NCBI GenBank assembly: GCA_963995505.1
Contig: OZ023180.1
Coordinates: 9,867,301 to 9,931,300 of the forward strand
Reading direction: 5' to 3'
Origin: Hypericum androsaemum
Taxonomy: Eukaryota; Streptophyta; Magnoliopsida; Malpighiales; Hypericaceae
Length of the DNA stretch: 64,000 nt
In this document: piece by piece, positions 11,823 to 23,360 of the stretch
Position numbering within the stretch: the first letter of the stretch is position 1
Layout: every line of letters starts with the position of its first letter
The notes under the pieces: model-generated
Databases searched by the model: none
What the model saw: the letters and a program-made list of their open reading frames with translations, nothing else
What the model was told of the DNA's origin: nothing
Made by a program: the position numbers and the translations under genes

Positions 11823-12522
11823 TTCAATATCCTCAATTGGCTAGATTTCTTTATGATTATAAGGAGTTGGAGTGACACTATCTAGATCTTGCCGAATGTT
11901 CGTCAGTTCTGCTATATGATATTGGAATTATGTGTCATGTGTCAAATTACGTAGTTAGCTCATGTTTCTGTGACTTTGTGATTATATGCTATATTTGGTC
12001 ATCTGGTAAGTATGACTTTTGAATAATGTACATCTCCGCATAATTCATTTGCCATGTTAGTTATATGCATGTTTTAGGTATGTTGTGCATTAAGTAGCTA
12101 AATAAATTATGATGCATATCTTATTTGTTTACTGAGTGTTCCAAAACACTCATCCCCCCTCTCACCAGTTTTAGAGGAACTCATACACGAGTTGTATTGG
12201 TCCAGAGATCTAGTCTGATCATGTCTAGTCCACTTATTCTTCGGGACTGGTCTTGAAGGTCTCCAGTTTATATTTTTCTCATTGATCTAGAAGCTCCGTA
12301 GTCACAGGATTTATTTTGATCTTGGGAGTATGTATAAAAAAAAAGCTTGGCTTATATTTTATAAACTTGGAATAAGAAACTAAAGATCGTTAGGTTTTAA
12401 ATTTTATGTTTAAAAGATAATTATTATAAATTCTGAATACATTTGAGGCTGGCTAGATTTCTTTATGATTAAAGGAGTTGAAGTCTAGCGCCGGTCACCA
12501 ACCACAGATTTGGGTCGTGACA

Positions 12523-12537
12523 GACGTGGTATCAGAA
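12523..12537 (+). other. Primer binding site remnant at an LTR-LTR junction
   Basis: The 15 bases gacgtggtatcagaa sit between an LTR end (gtcgtgaca) and the next LTR start (tgtaataccc). They contain the first ten bases of the PBS joined to the bases that normally precede an LTR (aga, then a). Essentially the whole internal region between these LTRs is missing. Confidence 0.85.
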
Positions 12538-12734
12538 TGTAATACCCGACTATGTAGGTCAAACTTAGTTCGGTTTAATAAGTATGTTAGGCCAATGCTA
12601 TTAGGTTTAATAGCAACAAAAATTGGTTATCAAAAAATTCTATATATGTGATTAGATATAATTTGGTACGAGATATTAAATTAAAATTTAAATTAAAGTC
12701 AATTATAAATAAAACTAAGAAAACGAAAATGAGA

Positions 12735-13030
12735 ACGTGGCAAATAGTTAAATTGCCACCAAAAACTGAAACTACTATAAACTAGAGAAGTCAAAAAAGT
12801 TGGATGATTTTTAATCACATCCATCGAAACAATAATTAAAATAATAATATAGTTGTTTCCCTTAATTTAAAGTGAACCTCTAATTGTACCAAGATAAATC
12901 TGAAAAGATTTTTTTTTAAAAAAGAGAAAGGGTTAACGTGGCAAATTAAAGGGTACTCAAGTAAGTGGTGGAAAGTGAATTTGGATAATTTTAGCAAGGA
13001 TAAGTAAAAAAGAAAAGGAGTGAAACGTGG
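12735..13030 (+). promoter_or_regulatory. ACGTGG motif cluster in the U3 of element A
   Basis: acgtggc occurs at 12735 and 12936 and acgtgg at 13025, all upstream of the TATA candidate at 13123. ACGTGGC is the G-box/ABRE core bound by plant bZIP factors. The copy at 19309 shows the motif is kept in the 3' LTR. Confidence 0.45.
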
Positions 13031-13122
13031 ATGTGAAAAGTAATTGACACCAAGGCAAAAAAAATAAAATAAAATCCGAAACGGTGAAAACTTGGGGAAG
13101 ATAAATTGATGACTTCCAACTT

Positions 13123-13130
13123 TATAATGA
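13123..13130 (+). promoter_or_regulatory. Candidate LTR TATA box (element A)
   Basis: tataatga lies 585 bp into the 5' LTR. The 3' LTR has tataacga at the matching place (19698). Position agrees with the other LTRs. Confidence 0.45.
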
Positions 13131-14339
13131 AATAAGAACAAATAAATGAACACAAATTGAAAACTTAAAGAAGGAAAGAAAGAACAGAAATAAAAAAAGA
13201 AGTTGCCGAGAAAATTTAAGGGAAAACGTCACCGAGGTAAGATTACTGAGTAGGAATGATTAATATGTTTTCAGTAATAAACTAAGAAGGATATCTAGAT
13301 GATTGTTTTGAAGAAGTTAAAAATCGTAGACATGCTTATTAAATTAAGTAAATTTGAAGATCAATTAATCTTGTCAACCAAAGGTTTTTGAGATTCTTGT
13401 GAAGATAAATATATGAGAAGGATGAAATTTTGTGTGGGTTCATTTCTTGGTAATTAATGATAACAAGCAGGATAAATGAAATCAGGGAATTTTTAATATT
13501 AAGTCAAGAGAGAGGTTATAATGAAAGAAAAGGTAAATCAAAATTGTTAGGGAAATATAAGAAGGAACGGAAGATGGAAACCAAGAAAAGAATTAGAACT
13601 CGATTTGCAAGATACAAATGAAGTTTGCTTGGGAATAGATTTCTATGGAAACGTTGGTAAAGATTAAAATCTTACTCTATAGGTTGCCGCAAGTTATGAG
13701 CATGATGACTGATTTTATTAGGCAGTGAAAATATAATTTCTTATAGAAGAAACATATCAGAATTTTAGTGTCTTCAAGGTTATATTTAAAACTATCGAGG
13801 CAAGTTGTTGACCTTCTATGAACCAAAAAAAAAAAAGTTTTCGAGGTTGAATTAAAAATGTTGTGTACGAAATTCTGACACAATTAATGTTGGAGATGTA
13901 GAAATAATCTACTAGAATTTATCTGTATATTAGAGACTTGTGTTAAAAGTAATATTTTTTGTACACATCTTTATTTGAAGGAGGTTGACTATATGATGGA
14001 TGTTGTCGAAATTAGAGAACGAAATATTGGTAGACAAGGATGTAAATTCGAAGGAGATTTGGTTGGCCGTTTCGTCAAAATGGTAAACAAATAATATGTG
14101 ACTCGTACTTTCTTTGGCACACTCTATTTTTTAATATAATTTGAATATGGTATTGTTAGTACATATTGTGCATTTTTCATATGAGCATTATGATGTGACA
14201 TTATGATTTGTAAGTGTTTGATTAATTTGGCCACGAGTGGGCACTGGAAATGTTGGTTTGCTCGTTGGACATATTTGATTCGTTTGAAGCCTATGAATTT
14301 GTGTGATATGAATAACTATATGATATAGATAGCTCCGCT

Positions 14340-14780
14340 ATATGCTATGGTTGCCTACGGCGGGCAGAACTATTTGGCCGATGGGGTTGGTCTGATATGA
14401 TATGGTTGCCTACGGCGGGCAGAACTATTTGGCCGATGAGGTTGGTCTGATATGATATGGTTGCCTATGGCGGGCAGAACTATTTGGCCGATGAGGTTCG
14501 TCTGATATGATATGGTTGCCTACGGCGGGCAGAACTATTTGGCCGATGAGGTTGGTCTGATATGATATGGTTGCTGCCTACGGCGGGCAGAACTATTTGG
14601 CCGATGGGGTTGGTCTGATATGATATGGTTGCCTACGGCGGGCAGAACTATTTGGCCGATGAGGTTGGTCTGATATGATATGGTTGCCTACGGCGGGCAG
14701 AACTATTTGGCCGATGAGGTTGGTCTGATATGATATGGTTGCCTACAACGAGCAGAACTATTTGGCCGATGAGGTTGGTT
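14340..14780 (+). repeat. 55-bp tandem repeat array 3 (8 copies)
   Basis: Core ggccga at 14376, 14431, 14486, 14541, 14599, 14654, 14709 and 14764. The 58-bp step marks a unit with three extra bases (ttgctgcctac) in fifth place. Confidence 0.95.
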
Positions 14781-15508
14781 GATGAAGGTACCTTTGAGAT
14801 ATGGTATCCTCGTGTTGGAGAGGGAGTGACACGATTTAGATTCTGCTGAATATTCGTCCAGTGCTGTGATTTAATTTTAGAATTATGGGTTCATGTGTCA
14901 AATTATGTGACGGTATCAAACATTGCGTAGTTTGCTCATCTTTCTGTGCCTTTGTGATTATATGTTAATATTTGTTCATCTGGTAAGTATAACTTTATGA
15001 TAATGTACATGTCCACATGATTCAATTGCCATGTTAGTCATTTGCATATGTTAGGTATGTTTGTGCATCGAGTAGCTAAATAAATTGCGGTGCATATCTT
15101 ATTTGTTTACTGGGTGTTCCAAAACACTCATTCCCCCTCTCACCAGTTTTGCAGGAACTCGAATACGAGTTGTATTGGCTCGGAGATCTACTCTGATCGT
15201 ACCAAGTCCGCTTTATTCTCCGGGACTGGTTTGGAGGTCTCCAATTTATATTTTTTTTCACTGATCTAGAAGCTCCGAAGTTACAGGATTTGTTTTGATC
15301 TTGGGAGTATGTATTAAAAAGGAAAAGCTTGTCTAATATTTTGTAAACTTGGAATATGAAACTAAAGATTATTAAGTTTTAATTTTATGTTTAAAGGCTT
15401 ATGATTATAAATTTTAAATACATTTGAGGCTGGCTAGATTTCAGATGTGAGTAAAGGAGTCGAAGTCTAGCGCCGGTCACCGACCTCAGATTCGGGTCGT
15501 GACAGACG

Positions 15509-15520
15509 TGGTATCAGAGC
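15509..15520 (+). other. Primer binding site of element A (tRNA-iMet)
   Basis: tggtatcagagc is the standard plant gypsy PBS complementary to the 3' end of initiator-Met tRNA. It lies four bases (gacg) after the LTR end. It fixes the 5' LTR boundary and the element's orientation. Confidence 0.93.
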
Positions 15521-18500
15521 TCTAGGTTAGAGTCTTGTTTGAATTATTAGGTGTCGAGTATCTTCAGTTGTGCTACGGAGCATAGGATTCCTAATATCTC
15601 TGTGTCTCTTCAATCTGTGTCATTTTCTCGTGCCGTAATTATTTTCCTGTGTCAACGAATATTTATTTCTGTTTGAACATGATGGTATGATGAATATGAA
15701 AGTTGGGCAAATATGTTTTGCTTGAGATGTGAGATGTTTGTGTTTGGCATTCTTATGTGAAAAACTTTTGTGATACTTTCTTGTTATCACTAGGCATTCA
15801 CTCTACATTATGGTGAGAATTCTTGTACCATTTGTATATGTTTTCCTTTGAAGAGCCCATTTGAGTATATATATTTATGTATATGAAAATCTTTCCTTGG
15901 GTGAGATTTTGATGAAGTGACTGATCACCACTTTGTCAAAATTATGTAGATACCCTTATATATTTGATTTCTTCCTATGTATATTGGGCCATTGGTTTGA
16001 GTCTCACCAAATGTTTGAGTTATGTCTGTGTGAACTCTTCTAGATTGTTTACCTTTGCATTGAGAATCTGCTTTTGTGTTAAACATGTTTGAAAAGAGGA
16101 AGTTATGAACATTATTATGTGGAAGGAGTATATATGAGAAATTAAGCCGCAAGTTATGTTGGGAAAGTAAAATGTGATTATTATGCGTAGATTAAATATG
16201 AGATTAAGCTATATGGAATAATTTTTGAATATTTTGAGGGAGATAAGATTAAGTATGACATTTGGTTATTTATCTTGGTTTACATTATGGTTATGGATTT
16301 TGGCAAAGAGAATTTTTGATAAGATAATTTGCAGAATGGGTATGGACAAGATAGTTCTACAACATAAAACATAAATGGTCAATAGTTTTGACCAAACTAC
16401 AAAGGTTGACTATTGGTTAGACAAAAAGATTTCAGAGGATAGAAGCCTTCTGAATTTGAGTAAAGATTCTCTTTGTAATCAGATAATGATCTGATGTATA
16501 TAATCTAAGTCTTGAAGAATGTGAGGTGGAGTCATGAGATAAAAATTTGATAATCTACAAATCATTTAGCTCTTAGCTACAATAAGTACCACAATATTGA
16601 GATGTTGTTGTGCAAGCTCAATAAGAGAGCGGAAGAAAATGCTATTTGCATAAGAGAAAATTTAAGATAAATTATCAGCTAGACAATGACTCAAAGAGAG
16701 GAATGAACGAAAAGATTTGATTTATAAAACATGAATTTAAGACAACTTAAAGTCAGTAAAGAAAATAATTTAAAGTAAATTTCTCTCAAAAGAAGAAGTA
16801 AAGAAATATGAGAATAGGAGTACACATGGTATGTAGACTTTGGAACCTATGTTCAAGTGTGCAAAATTTTTGAGATGTGAATTGATAAGGTTTGAGTGAC
16901 TTAATAGTCACAGAAGATGCGTTAGTATGAAGACAAATGTATATTTAGGTTCAAACTTCAGAAATGTCAGGAAGAAGAAAACTACAGAATCATTGAGAAA
17001 TATTTGGCACAAGCAATGATAAATCATCTAGTTATGCTATTACCTTTTTTCAGATTTAAGATTATGACAGACGATATTTGAGGATACAATAGATATTTGC
17101 TAAGGTCCGAGATTTTGGTATGAAGTTTGGTGCAACTTATACAATGTATACTGAATAAGTGGAAAAGGTAAATTATGGATATGTGGAAGGGGAATAAGAC
17201 TTAAGTTGGGAAAGAAAATTCTTAAGAAGTTTGGTGGATGATGAACTAATTTGTTATGGGAAGCAAGATTGGGTAGCATGATGTCTTCGCAACGGAAAAA
17301 GTGTAAAAATTTGTATCACTATAAAGTATGACTTCATTTATGAGAAAGAGTCAAACAAACTTAATGGAAAAGGATTCTCGTAGGTTAGCAAATACTTTAA
17401 GCTATATTCATTTAATTGTAAAATGAATGACATAAGGTCACGGTGTTAATGGAAGAGAAAATAGTCAATAAAAGCTTTGAAACTCCGTATATGTGCTACG
17501 AGGTAGCGATATATTTTATGGTTCTTGAATACAAAGAAAGTTGTTATAAGATTATGATTCGAGTGCTAAAGCCTATGAGAAATAAGTTAAAGATTTTATT
17601 AAAATACATGGAGTATATTGGTAGTGAATAGATCACAAAAATATACTATAACTAACATAGTGAACTTCATGAAACTACAATTATATATAAGATTTATACC
17701 AATGAGAGTTTTGGTAATGGAGAAAGGCATGATTGGGAGCTTGATAATTATTTTAGGGTGTTGGTGGATTTAAGTTAGTGGAAGGCTATGATTTTGAATT
17801 CTAGAGGTAATGAAATGATATGATTAGTTGTTGAAGCCTTTTGGGTTGTGTTATGGTGACAAAGCCATTGAGAATTAATAGTCAAATGTGTATACGATTT
17901 GGGTATTTTTGGCTGATTGAATTAACTGGTAAAACTATCGAATATGTGGTCTAGAGATGACCTGAATAAGAGTTGAGTAGAACTATCAAATGTATGAAAA
18001 AAATAGAATTAATGGAAATTTATTGAAAGAACAATAAGTATAACAAAAGATTTGAGATATATGGAGAAACCAAGATGAAGAGAATTATGCATAAGTAAGT
18101 TTTGAGTCTCAGAAAAATGATAGAAAGAGATAATTGAAGCTACGACTAACTTCGTGGTTATATCAGAAAGAATTAGGTTTGGAATTACGCAAAAGTTGAA
18201 ATGTATGTGACATGAAATTGAAAATAATAAGCTTGAAACTTTGATCGAAGGAGTTACTTCTATTTTATATACTTTGGAGAATACAAGAAAATACTAATAT
18301 TATTCATAAGGTTAAAAGATTTAAAGAATTACAATTTAATGTGAGGAAACATATAGTTCTCAATGTATTACCTTAGTAAGGGGAAACACATATTGAAGAT
18401 TTGAGAGTATGACTTGTGAAAATTGGCCTATATAGTTCAGATCTGTTTTGTGATAAAGAAAGTAAGAAGAATGAGCCATTTGATAAGTGTTACTGAGTTT

Positions 18501-19075
18501 TTTTGGATTTCAAGTGCCTGTGTCATAATTCTAAAATGTCAATTGGACACCCTTTTTCTACAAAAGAGGTATAAGTCAGTTTAGAATAGTTTGGAAGATG
18601 AATGGGTAAACTAAGATTATTCTTAAGGATAAGATTTGAAATTATTTATAATTTAAGTTGAGGACACACATGTGGGCAAGATATTAATTATGAGAGGGAG
18701 AAAGAGTATTGAAAGAATGTAGAATTAACCTAAGATACATCGACTCATTTGAGAATTTAAAACGTATTGGATTAGTAGTATGTTGATTGGCATTGCCACA
18801 ACATTGATCAAATTGTCACGTCTTTAAGTATAAGACGTGTTTACATAATTCTGCTCTTGTTTTGAAGCGACAACTAATTGAGATTAGTTAAATTTGTCAT
18901 ATTGGAAGTGCCAAAAAGGAATTTTAGATTTAAAAAATTTTAAAATTTTTTATTAGAGAACTTCTAATTCACAAATTAGAGTCAGAAAATTATTGACAAA
19001 CTAAATAGACCTAAGAGAATATATTAATTAAGTATTCATCTATGTGAATAATAGGTATGAAAACTTTGTCCAAGT

Positions 19076-19110
19076 AAATTCGGGGACCGAATTTTTATAA
19101 GGAGAGGAGA
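19076..19110 (+). other. Hairpin plus polypurine tract of element A
   Basis: aaattcgg (19076-19083), loop gga, ccgaattt (19087-19094), then aaggagaggaga (19099-19110), directly before the 3' LTR. Confidence 0.88.
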
Positions 19111-19111
19111 A

Positions 19112-22100
19112 TGTAATACCCGACTATGTAGGTCAAACATAGTTCGGTTTAATAAGTATGTTAAGCCAATGCTATTAGGTTTAATAGCAACAAAAATTGG
19201 TTATCAAAAAATTCTATATATGTGATTAGATATAATTTGGTACGAGATATTAAATTAAAATTTAAATTAAAGTCAATTATAAATCAAACTAAGAAAACGA
19301 AAATGAGAACGTGGCAAATAGTTAAATTGCCACCAAAAAACTGAAACTACTATAAACTAGAGAAGTCAAAAAAGTTGGATGATTTTTAATCACATCCATC
19401 GAAACAATAATTAAAATAATAATATAGTTGTTTCCCTTAATTTAAAGTGAACCTCTAATTGTACCAAGATAAATCTGAAAAGATTTTTTTTAAAAAAAGA
19501 GAAAGGGTTAACGTGGCAAATGAAAGGGTACTCAAGTAAGTGGTGGAAAGTGAATTTGGATAATTTTAGCAAGGGTAAGTACAAAAAAAAAGGAGTGAAA
19601 CGTGGATGTGAAAAGTAATTGACACCAAGGCAAAAAAAATAAAATAAAATCCGAAACGGTGAAAACTTGGGGAAGATAAATTGATGACTTCCAACTTTAT
19701 AACGAAATAAGAACAAATAAATGAACACAAATAGAAAACTTAAAGAAGGAAAGAAAGAACAGAAATAAAAGAAGAAGTTGCCGAGAAAATTTAAGGAAAA
19801 ACGTCACCGAGGTAAGATTACTGAGTAGGAATGATTAATATATTTTCAGTAATAAACTAAGATGGATATCTAGATGATTGTTTTAAAGAAGTTAAAAATC
19901 GTAGACATGCTTATTAAATTAAGTAAATTTGAAGATCAATTAATCTTGTCAACCAAAGGTTTTTGAGATTCTTGTGAAGATAAATATATGAGAAGGATGA
20001 AATTTTGTGTGGGTTCATTTCTTGGTAATTAACGATAACAAGCAGGATAAATGAAATCAGGGAATTTTTAATATTAAGTCAAGAGAGAGGTTATAATGAA
20101 AGAAAAGGTAAATCAAAATTGTTAGGGAAATATAAGAAAGAACGGAAGATGGAAACCAAGAAAAGAATTAGAACTCGATTTGCAAGATACTAATGAAGTT
20201 TGCTTGGGAATAGAATTCTATGGAAACGTTGGAAGATTAAAATCTTACTCTATAGGTTGCCGCAAGTTATGAGCATGATGACTGATTTTATTAGGCAGTG
20301 AAAATATAATTTCTTATAGAAGAAACATATCAGAATTTTAGTGTCTTCAAGGTTATATTTAAAACTATCGAGGCAAGTTGTTGACCTTCTATGAACCAAA
20401 AAAAATATATAAATTTTCGAGGTTGAATTAAAAATGTTGTGTACGAAATTCTGACACAATTAATGTTGGAGATGTAGAAATAATCTACTAGAATTTATCT
20501 GTATATTAGAGACTTGTGTTAAAAGTAATGTTTTTTGTACACATCTTTATTTGAAGGAGGTTGACTATATGATGGATGTTGTCGAAATTAGAGAACGAAA
20601 TATTGGTAGACAAGGATGTAAATTCGAAGGAGATTTGGTTGGCCGTTTCGTCAAAATGGTAAACAAATAATATGTGATTCGTACTTTCTTTGGCACACTC
20701 TATTTTTTTATATAATTTGAATATGGTATTGTTAGTACATATTGTGCATTTTTCATATGAGCATTATGATGTGACATTATGATTTGTAAATGTTTGATTA
20801 ATTTGGCCACGAGTGGGCACTGGAAATGTTGGTTTGCTCGTTGGACATATTTGATTCGTTTGGAGCCTATGAATTTGTGTGATATGAATAACTATATGAT
20901 ATAGATAGCTCCGCTATATGATATGGTTGCCTACGGCGGGCAGAACTATTTGGCCGATGGGGTTGGTCTGATATGATATGGTTGCCTACGGCGGGCAGAA
21001 CTATTTGGCCGATGAGGTTGGTCTGATATGATATGGTTGCCTATGGCGGGCAGAACTATTTGGCCGATGAGGTTCGTCTGATATGATATGGTTGCCTACG
21101 GCGGGCAGAACTATTTGGCCGATGAGGTTGGTCTGATATGATATGGTTGCCTACGGCGGGCAGAACTATTTGGCCGATGAGGTTGGTCTGATATGATATG
21201 GTTGCTGCCTATGGTGGGCAGAACTATTTGGCCGATAAGGTTAGTCTGATATGATATGGTTGCCTACGGCGGGCAGAACTATTTGGCCGATGAGGTTGGT
21301 CTGATATGATATGGTTGCCTACGGCGGGCAGAACTATTTGGCCGATGAGGTTGGCCTGATATGATATGGTTGCCTACGACGAGCAGAACTATTTGGCCGA
21401 TGAGGTTGGTTGATGAAGGTACCTTTGAGATATGGTATCCTCGTGTTGGAGAGGAAGTGACACGATTTAGATTCTGCTGAATATTCGTCCAGTGCTGTGA
21501 TTTAATTTTAGAATTATGGGTTCATGTGTCAAATTATGTGACGGTATCAAACATTGCGTAGTTTGCTCATCTTTCTGTGTCTTTGTGATTATATGTTAAT
21601 ATTTGTTCATCTGGTAAGTATAACTTTATGATAATGTACATGTCCACATGATTCAATTGCCATGTTAGTCATTTGCATATGTTAGGTATGTTTGTGCATC
21701 GAGTAGCTAAATAAATTGCGGTGCATATCTTATTTGTTTACTGGGTGTTCCAAAACACTCATTCCCCCTCTCACCAGTTTTGCAGGAACTCGAATACGAG
21801 TTGTATTGGCTCGGAGATCTATTCTGATCGTACCAAGTCCGCTTTATTCTCCGGGACTGGTCTGGAGGTCTCCAATTTATATTTTTTTTCACTGATCTAG
21901 AAGCTCCGAAGTTACAGGATTTGTTTTGATCTTGGGAGTATGTATTAAAAAGGAAAAGCTTGTCTAATATTTTGTAAACTTGGAATATGAAACTAAAGAT
22001 TATTAAGTTTTAATTTTACGTTTAAAGGCTTATGATTATAAATTTTAAATACATTTGAGGCTGGCTAGATTTCAGATGTGAGTAAAGGAGTCGAAGTCTA

Positions 22101-22135
22101 GCGCCGGTCACCGACCTCAGATTCGGGTCGTGACA
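19112..22135 (+). mobile_element. 3' LTR of element A
   Basis: A 3024-bp LTR from tgtaatacccgac to gggtcgtgaca, paired with 12538-15504. The 57-bp length difference is nearly all one extra 55-bp repeat unit. The flanking pentamers (cagaa before the 5' LTR, gacag after this one) do not match, so no target site duplication is visible and the element is probably not in its original insertion context. Confidence 0.92.
20914..21410 (+). repeat. 55-bp tandem repeat array 4 (9 copies)
   Basis: Core ggcc at 20952, 21007, 21062, 21117, 21172, 21230, 21285, 21340 and 21395. The three-base insertion unit (ttgctgcctat) is sixth here and fifth in array 3, so one unit was gained or lost on its left side since the LTRs were identical. 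Confidence 0.95.
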
Positions 22136-22153
22136 GACAGTCTGTCACGACCC
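22125..22153. repeat. Perfect palindrome at the tail-to-tail LTR junction
   Basis: Arms gggtcgtgacagac and gtctgtcacgaccc flank a single central a. It joins the end of element A's 3' LTR (22135) to the end of the inverted 3' LTR of C (22143). The seven bases between the two LTR ends are gacagtc. Confidence 0.95.
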
Positions 22154-22860
22154 AAATCCGAGGTCGGTGACCGGCGCTAGATTTCAATTCCTTTAATCAC
22201 CTAAGAAATCTAGCCAGCCTCAAACTTATTCAAATTCTTACAAATCTTAAACCATTAAATTTATAACTAAAACTTATATTACCTTGCATTTTAAATACCA
22301 AAATTTTACAACCATTTGTCAAGCTTTGTTCGATTAAATAAAATTAATATACTCTTAATAATTAAACATTCCCAGGATCAAAGTAAATCTTGTAACTACG
22401 GAGCTTCTAGATGAAAGAGCAAAATACAAACTGGAGACCTCGATGCAAGTCCTGGAGAACAAATTGGACTTGGTACATTCAGAGTAGATCTCCGAACCAA
22501 CACAACTCGTGTACAAGTTCCTGCAAAACTAGTGAGAGGGGAATGAGTGTTTTGGAACACCCAGTAAACAAATAACATATGCATCGCAATTTATTTAGTC
22601 ACTCAATGCACAAACATACCTAACACATGCATATGACTAACATGATAATTGAATCATGCAGACATGTACAATATTTACATATAATCACAAAGGCACAGAA
22701 ACAAGAGCAAACTACACAACGTCCCATACCGTCACGTAATTTGGCATATGAACACATAATTCCAAAATTAAATCACAGCACTGGATGAATATTCGGAAAA
22801 ATCTAAATCGTGTCACTCTCTTTCCAACATGAGGATACCATATCTCAAAGGAACCATCAT

Positions 22861-23360
22861 CAACAAACCTCCTCGGCCAAATAGTTATACCCGCCGGAAG
22901 GCAATCATATCATATCAGACCAACCTCCTCGGCCAAATAGTTATGCCCACCATAGGAAACCATATCATATCAGACCAACCTCATCGGCCAAATAGTTCTG
23001 CCCGCCGTAGGCAACCATACCATATCAGACCAACCTCATCGGCCAAATAGTTCTGCCCACCGTAGGCAACCATACCATATCAGACCAACCTCATCGGCCA
23101 AATAGTTCTGCCCGCCGTAGGCAACCATACCATATCAGACCAACCTCATCGGCCAAATAGTTCTGCCCGCCGTAGGCAACCATACCATATCAGACCAACC
23201 TCATCGGCCAAATAGTTCTGCCCGCCGTAGGCAACCATATGATATCAGACCAACCTCATCGGCCAAATAGTTCTGCCCGCCGTAGGCAACCATATCATAT
23301 CAGACCAACCTCATCGGCCAAATAGTTCTGCCCGCCGTAGGCAACCATATCATATCAGAC
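22861..23360 (-). repeat. 55-bp tandem repeat array 5 (9 copies)
   Basis: Core ggccaaatag at 22875, 22931, 22986, 23041, 23096, 23151, 23206, 23261 and 23316. The first two units are the most diverged (agttatacccgccgg, agttatgcccacc), as expected at an array edge. Confidence 0.95.

Larger units (their letters stand above)
8007..12522 (+). mobile_element. Rearranged LTR of element B with an internal foldback
   Basis: It starts tgtaatacccgacc right after the polypurine tract and ends gggtcgtgaca, the family's termini. At 4.5 kb it is about 1.5 kb longer than the other LTRs because a segment has been copied in inverted orientation (right arm 10438-11822) and a further forward copy of the distal LTR follows from about 11841. 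It has no 55-bp array; in its place is a single-copy segment (about 9836-9975) that looks ancestral to the unit. It is followed by PBS bases, so it borders an internal region that has been deleted. Confidence 0.8.
12538..15504 (+). mobile_element. 5' LTR of element A
   Basis: A 2967-bp LTR beginning tgtaatacccgac and ending gggtcgtgaca, followed by an intact PBS. It is nearly identical to the LTR at 19112-22135; differences visible by eye are scattered substitutions and one 55-bp repeat unit fewer. The pair marks a relatively recent element. Similar small open frames in both LTRs (about 13 kb and 19.5 kb) are duplicates of non-coding LTR sequence. Confidence 0.92.
15505..19111 (+). mobile_element. 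Non-coding internal region of element A (LARD-like)
   Basis: 3.6 kb without any gag-pol domain; the longest plus-strand frame is 62 codons and unrecognisable. It aligns in blocks with element B's internal region and, inverted, with element C's. Length and emptiness fit the published LARD pattern (long LTRs, about 3.5 kb of conserved non-coding interior), implying enzymes supplied in trans. Structured RNA for packaging is possible but not shown. Confidence 0.8.

Noticed and set aside
15509..15520. tRNA gene suggested by the tRNA-Met match
   Set aside because: Only the 12-nt primer-complementary stretch is present; there is no cloverleaf sequence around it.
17443..17631. 62-codon frame inside element A's interior as a remnant gag
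   Set aside because: No zinc knuckle or capsid-like pattern, and the matching segment in element B does not keep it open.
12836..19728. Matching 105-codon minus-strand frames at 12836-13153 and 19411-19728
   Set aside because: Their similarity is explained by the two LTRs of one element being copies of each other; the frames are AT-rich U3 sequence read backwards with no recognisable protein.
12533..22140. Target site duplication for element A
   Set aside because: The pentamers next to the LTR ends (cagaa and gacag) differ, and both are explained by PBS-type flanks of neighbouring LTRs.
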